A DNA stretch of 64,000 bases from Sphingomonas sanxanigenens DSM 19645 = NX02 (GTDB lineage: Bacteria > Pseudomonadota > Alphaproteobacteria > Sphingomonadales > Sphingomonadaceae), in assembly GCF_000512205.2 (NCBI RefSeq), contig NZ_CP006644.1, positions 3,032,520-3,096,519 of the forward strand. Direction: 5' to 3'. The position numbers were made by a program, and so were the translations under genes. Below are positions 61,609 through 64,000 of the stretch, one piece after another. Within the stretch, counting starts at the first letter, position 1, and each line of letters starts with the position of its first letter. The notes below the pieces were generated by a model. The model had not been told where the DNA came from. It did not search any database and saw only the letters and a list, made by a program, of their open reading frames with translations.

Positions 61609-61773
61609 TTCGGATCCCTCATTGATACGGTGTTGCGACCCGTTTGCTGAAGGACGCCGGCAAACCCTGTGATCATCACCACATGGTTCCGTTTCGTTTG
61701 ACGAACGACCTTGTCCGTTCGACGAACGGCGGAGGGCCATCGGCAGCGCGCCGCACCGACCCGCCCGGAGTGC

Positions 61774-61798
61774 GGAACCGTGTTCCCGCTCGCCGGTT
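61774..61798 (+). promoter_or_regulatory. EcfG-like general stress promoter
   Basis: GGAAC (61774-61778), 16 bases, GGTT (61795-61798) stand 35 bases before the start of the general-stress flavin protein. This fits GGAAC-N16/17-CGTT in all but one base. The rest of 61609-61833 holds no gene; a CGTTTGACGAACG / GTTCGACGAACGG repeat (about 61695-61731) is also present. Confidence 0.5.
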
Positions 61799-61833
61799 GA
61801 GTCCCAATATCGCGACAATCGGAGGAGACGGAG

Positions 61834-62316
61834 ATGACCACCGACACCGACATCCGCGACCGCTTCTGGAAGGATCTGAAGGCAAGCCCCTTCCTGATGG
61901 TGGCACTGGACAACAGCCCGCAGCATTCGCTGCCGATGACCGCGCATTTCGATGACGGCACGTCCGGGCCGCTGTGGATTTTCACCTCGCGGGACAATCG
62001 CCTCGTCACCGGCCTCGACCATGGCGGCAGCGCGATGGCGCAGTTCGTCGCCAAGGGCCACGATCTGTTCGCCTGCCTGCATGGCGTACTGACGATCGAC
62101 AACAACCCGGCGATGATCGACCACTTCTGGTCCGCCAAGGTCGCCACCTGGTATCCCGACGGCCGACAGGATGCGTCGCTGACATTGCTGCGGCTCGACA
62201 TCGAGGATGCCGAAATCTGGCTGGCCGATTCGAGCTATTCCGGGCTGTTTACGCGTATCTTCGGCGGCGACCTGCGCGCCGAGGTTGCGGACAAGCATGC
62301 TGAATTGACGTTCTGA
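61834..62316 (+). CDS. general stress protein, PPOX/split-barrel flavoprotein
   Basis: The 160-residue protein fits the 'general stress protein 26' branch of the pyridoxamine oxidase-like fold: FWKDLKASPFLMVAL, LPMTAHFDDGTSGPLWIFTSRDNRLV, and AKVATWYPDGRQDASLTLLRLDIEDAEIW. It may bind a flavin and protect during stress; chemistry is unknown. An EcfG-like promoter stands before it and GGAGGAGACGGAG serves as ribosome binding site. Confidence 0.88.
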   Translation: MTTDTDIRDRFWKDLKASPFLMVALDNSPQHSLPMTAHFDDGTSGPLWIFTSRDNRLVTGLDHGGSAMAQFVAKGHDLFACLHGVLTIDNNPAMIDHFWSAKVATWYPDGRQDASLTLLRLDIEDAEIWLADSSYSGLFTRIFGGDLRAEVADKHAELTF

Positions 62317-62347
62317 ACCGCCTATCGGCACGCGAGTTACCGATGGT

Positions 62348-62374
62348 CCTCCCCGACGCTACGCGTCGGGGAGG
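62348..62374. terminator. bidirectional hairpin terminator
   Basis: A perfect 12-bp stem CCTCCCCGACGC/GCGTCGGGGAGG with a three-base loop sits between two genes that face each other (ends at 62316 and 62406). There is no T-tract, but the position is typical. Confidence 0.65.
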
Positions 62375-62405
62375 AAATGTCTGACGCTGTGCAGAATATC
62401 CGCCC

Positions 62406-62825
62406 TCAGCGCGCCCGTGTCCACGTCTGCCCGCGGCACAGGAACAAGATGCACCCCTTCACCTCGAGCGTGCCGTCGCGGTTGAGGCGGACGATCGAGC
62501 GATAGGTCTTCCCGCTTTCGGGATCGTAGATCTGGCCCTTCCACGCCGCGCCCGCATCGGTGAAACCGTGGAGGACCTGCAAGCCCAGCAGCGGCCGGGT
62601 GCGCAGCTTGGGATCGGGGTTGTTGATATCGGTGTGCGGCGCCTTGGGGTCGCCGACGCGGCGGATCTTGCCGCACTGCGCACGGCCGCACGCGGCAATC
62701 TCCACCAGCCCCTTGCCGCCTTCCGTCACCCAGCGGCCAGCAATGGCGTCCGCCGCCCAAGCAGGGAACACGGGCATTGCGGCCAGCACGGTGGCCACGA
62801 GAAGGGGGAACGCGCGAATCGCCAT
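62406..62825 (-). CDS. DUF2147 domain protein, secreted
   Basis: The 139-residue protein has a signal peptide (cut after AWA, about residue 24) and then DAIAGRWVTEGGKGLVEIAACGRAQCGKI, GQIYDPESGKTYRSIVRLNRDGTLEVKGCILFLCRGQTWTR, the pattern of DUF2147, with four Cys. Likely a periplasmic binding-type protein; its role is unknown. The ATG at 62825 was chosen because the signal peptide begins there. Confidence 0.85.
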   Translation of the reverse strand: MAIRAFPLLVATVLAAMPVFPAWAADAIAGRWVTEGGKGLVEIAACGRAQCGKIRRVGDPKAPHTDINNPDPKLRTRPLLGLQVLHGFTDAGAAWKGQIYDPESGKTYRSIVRLNRDGTLEVKGCILFLCRGQTWTRAR

Positions 62826-62919
62826 GGCCACGAGATGGCAGTAAAGCGTTGAAAGGCGATGAATGCCACCCGCCAAAGTGGTGTTGCACAGGCCGCCGCG
62901 CTCGGTCTAACCATCTGTC

Positions 62920-64000
62920 GTGGCGGGCATCACACTGATCGATCGAGAGGGCCGGCGCTTCGCGCTGGCTGGAACCGGACCTTGGCGGATCGGGCGGCAG
63001 AACATCTGCGACGTCCAGATCCCCGACGACCCCTATTGCGGGCGAACCCAGTGCGAACTGCGACTCGACGGCAATAAGGCGATCCTGTCGCCGATCTCGC
63101 GTTCGCCGACCCAGATCGATGGCCGAGAGATCCAGTCCGCATCGCCCCTCGCCGATGGCAGCCTGATCACCTTCGGGCAGACCGAGCTACGCGTGGAAAT
63201 GGATTCGTCCGCGCCCCACGCCGCGCCGCGCCCGGCCCCGCGGCCGCAGACGATTCCGCCCGGGCCGATGCCATCGCCCATCCATGGCAGCATGACGATC
63301 GGGCGCGAACCTGGCGCCGACGGCCTCGCGCTCGACCATCCGGCGGTCTCGCGCCGCCACGCCATCCTGCATGGCGGGGGCGATCCGCGCATCGAGGATC
63401 TCGGCAGCACCAACGGTACCTACGTCAACGGCGAACGCGTGCGCGGCAGCCAGCGCCTCGCAGAGGGCGACAGCATCGCCTTCGGCCCGCTGCGATTCAT
63501 GTTCAGCGGCGGCACGCTGCGGGAGCCGCGCAAGGCCGGCAAGGTCGCCATCGCCGCGGACGCCGTCTGTTTCGACGTGCCGGCCAAGGGCGGCCGCAAG
63601 CGCATCCTCCACGGCACGTCGCTGCGCATCGGCCGCGGCGAGTTCGTCTGCCTCGTCGGCGGCAGCGGCGCGGGCAAGTCGACGCTGATGAACCTGCTCG
63701 CCGGCCGGCGGCAGGCGAGCGTCGGCACGATCCGCGTCGAAGGCGTCGACATCGCGCGCGAGTTCGAATCGATCAAGCAGTCGATGGCGTTCGTGCCGCA
63801 GCGCGAGGTGCTGCACGAGCATCTGACGGTGCGCCGCGCGCTCGGCTATATCGCCGAACTGCGCCTGCCGTCGGACACGCCGCGCGCAGAGCGCGATGCG
63901 GCGGTGGCGCAGGCGATCGTCGACGTCGAACTCACCCAGCAGGCCGACACCGAATTCCATCGCCTGTCAGGCGGGCAGAAGAAGCGGGCGTGCCTCGCCG
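62920..64000 (+). CDS. double-FHA ABC transporter ATP-binding protein, 5' part
   Basis: The gene runs off the window after 360 codons. It starts at GTG 62920 (no clear binding site). The first ~85 residues are a forkhead-associated-like fold (WRIGRQNICDVQIPD), a Pro-rich linker follows, then a canonical FHA domain (MTIGREP, HPAVSRRHA, GSTNGTYVNGERV) at about 127-205, and from about residue 222 an ABC ATPase with Walker A GGSGAGKSTL, Q-loop VPQREVLHEHLTV and signature LSGGQKKR. FHA domains bind phosphothreonine, so the transporter is probably under Ser/Thr kinase control. A membrane domain should follow downstream, as in ABCG-like proteins. Confidence 0.88.
   Translation, partial: MAGITLIDREGRRFALAGTGPWRIGRQNICDVQIPDDPYCGRTQCELRLDGNKAILSPISRSPTQIDGREIQSASPLADGSLITFGQTELRVEMDSSAPHAAPRPAPRPQTIPPGPMPSPIHGSMTIGREPGADGLALDHPAVSRRHAILHGGGDPRIEDLGSTNGTYVNGERVRGSQRLAEGDSIAFGPLRFMFSGGTLREPRKAGKVAIAADAVCFDVPAKGGRKRILHGTSLRIGRGEFVCLVGGSGAGKSTLMNLLAGRRQASVGTIRVEGVDIAREFESIKQSMAFVPQREVLHEHLTVRRALGYIAELRLPSDTPRAERDAAVAQAIVDVELTQQADTEFHRLSGGQKKRACLA

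Overview
The window is about 64 kb of high-GC DNA with tightly packed, often overlapping genes. It reads like the chromosome of an alphaproteobacterium of the sphingomonad type (order Sphingomonadales). The reasons are the TonB-dependent receptors, short REP-like inverted repeats ending in an arm such as CCGTTCGCCCCGAGC, GGAAC-N16-xGTT type stress promoters, and the gene content in general. The organism assignment is inference; no rRNA or tRNA gene was seen.

Region 1 (1-5.3 kb) holds the 3' end of a TonB-dependent receptor, a secreted methyltransferase-like protein, an IS110-family insertion sequence sitting between the two arms of a REP-like hairpin, a thioesterase, argB and a YhhQ-type queuosine-precursor transporter.

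Region 2 (5.3-29.4 kb) is the centrepiece: two divergent operons that share a 236-bp control region. The rightward operon of 18 genes carries recognisable counterparts of the steroid C/D-ring (HIP) pathway known from Mycobacterium, Rhodococcus and Comamonas: an HsaC-like extradiol dioxygenase, IpdA, IpdB, IpdC, EchA20, a FadE30-like dehydrogenase, a short acyl-CoA dehydrogenase, FadA6, another acyl-CoA dehydrogenase, IpdF, a MaoC hydratase, a ketosteroid isomerase with intact catalytic residues, a DUF35/thiolase-like pair that may be a side-chain aldolase, and accessory SDRs and thiolase. The leftward operon ends in FadD3, the HIP-CoA ligase, but before it carries seven genes not part of the textbook pathway: Zn-dehydrogenase, sulfotransferase, DUF1214-like protein, SDR, VOC protein, TIM-barrel isomerase and Gfo/Idh/MocA oxidoreductase. 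Together they suggest growth on steroids, possibly conjugated ones.

Region 3 (29.4-41 kb) has a CPA1 cation/proton antiporter, metE under a cobalamin riboswitch, a PPOX-type flavoprotein, an AraC regulator, an Ldh-family oxidoreductase, an agmatinase-like ureohydrolase with an APC permease, and a subfamily-I-like haloalkane dehalogenase divergent from a SnoaL/EthD gene pair.

Region 4 (41.05-43.25 kb) is a visibly AT-richer insert of three unrecognised genes, one of them a membrane protein. It is the best candidate here for an undescribed mobile or defence-like module.

Region 5 (43.3-53.5 kb) has an SLC13-type permease, an SDR, an old-yellow-enzyme reductase, a full TonB-dependent receptor, an arylsulfatase and an MFS transporter, separated by inverted-repeat elements. 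Outer-membrane import, desulfation and uptake genes here could feed the steroid genes, but that is inference.

Region 6 (53.5-64 kb) has an M16 peptidase, an S24 repressor with its likely operator, a stress group (PfpI protein, topoisomerase IB, MscS channel, general-stress flavin protein) with EcfG-like promoters, a DUF2147 protein, and the start of a double-FHA ABC ATPase that runs off the end.
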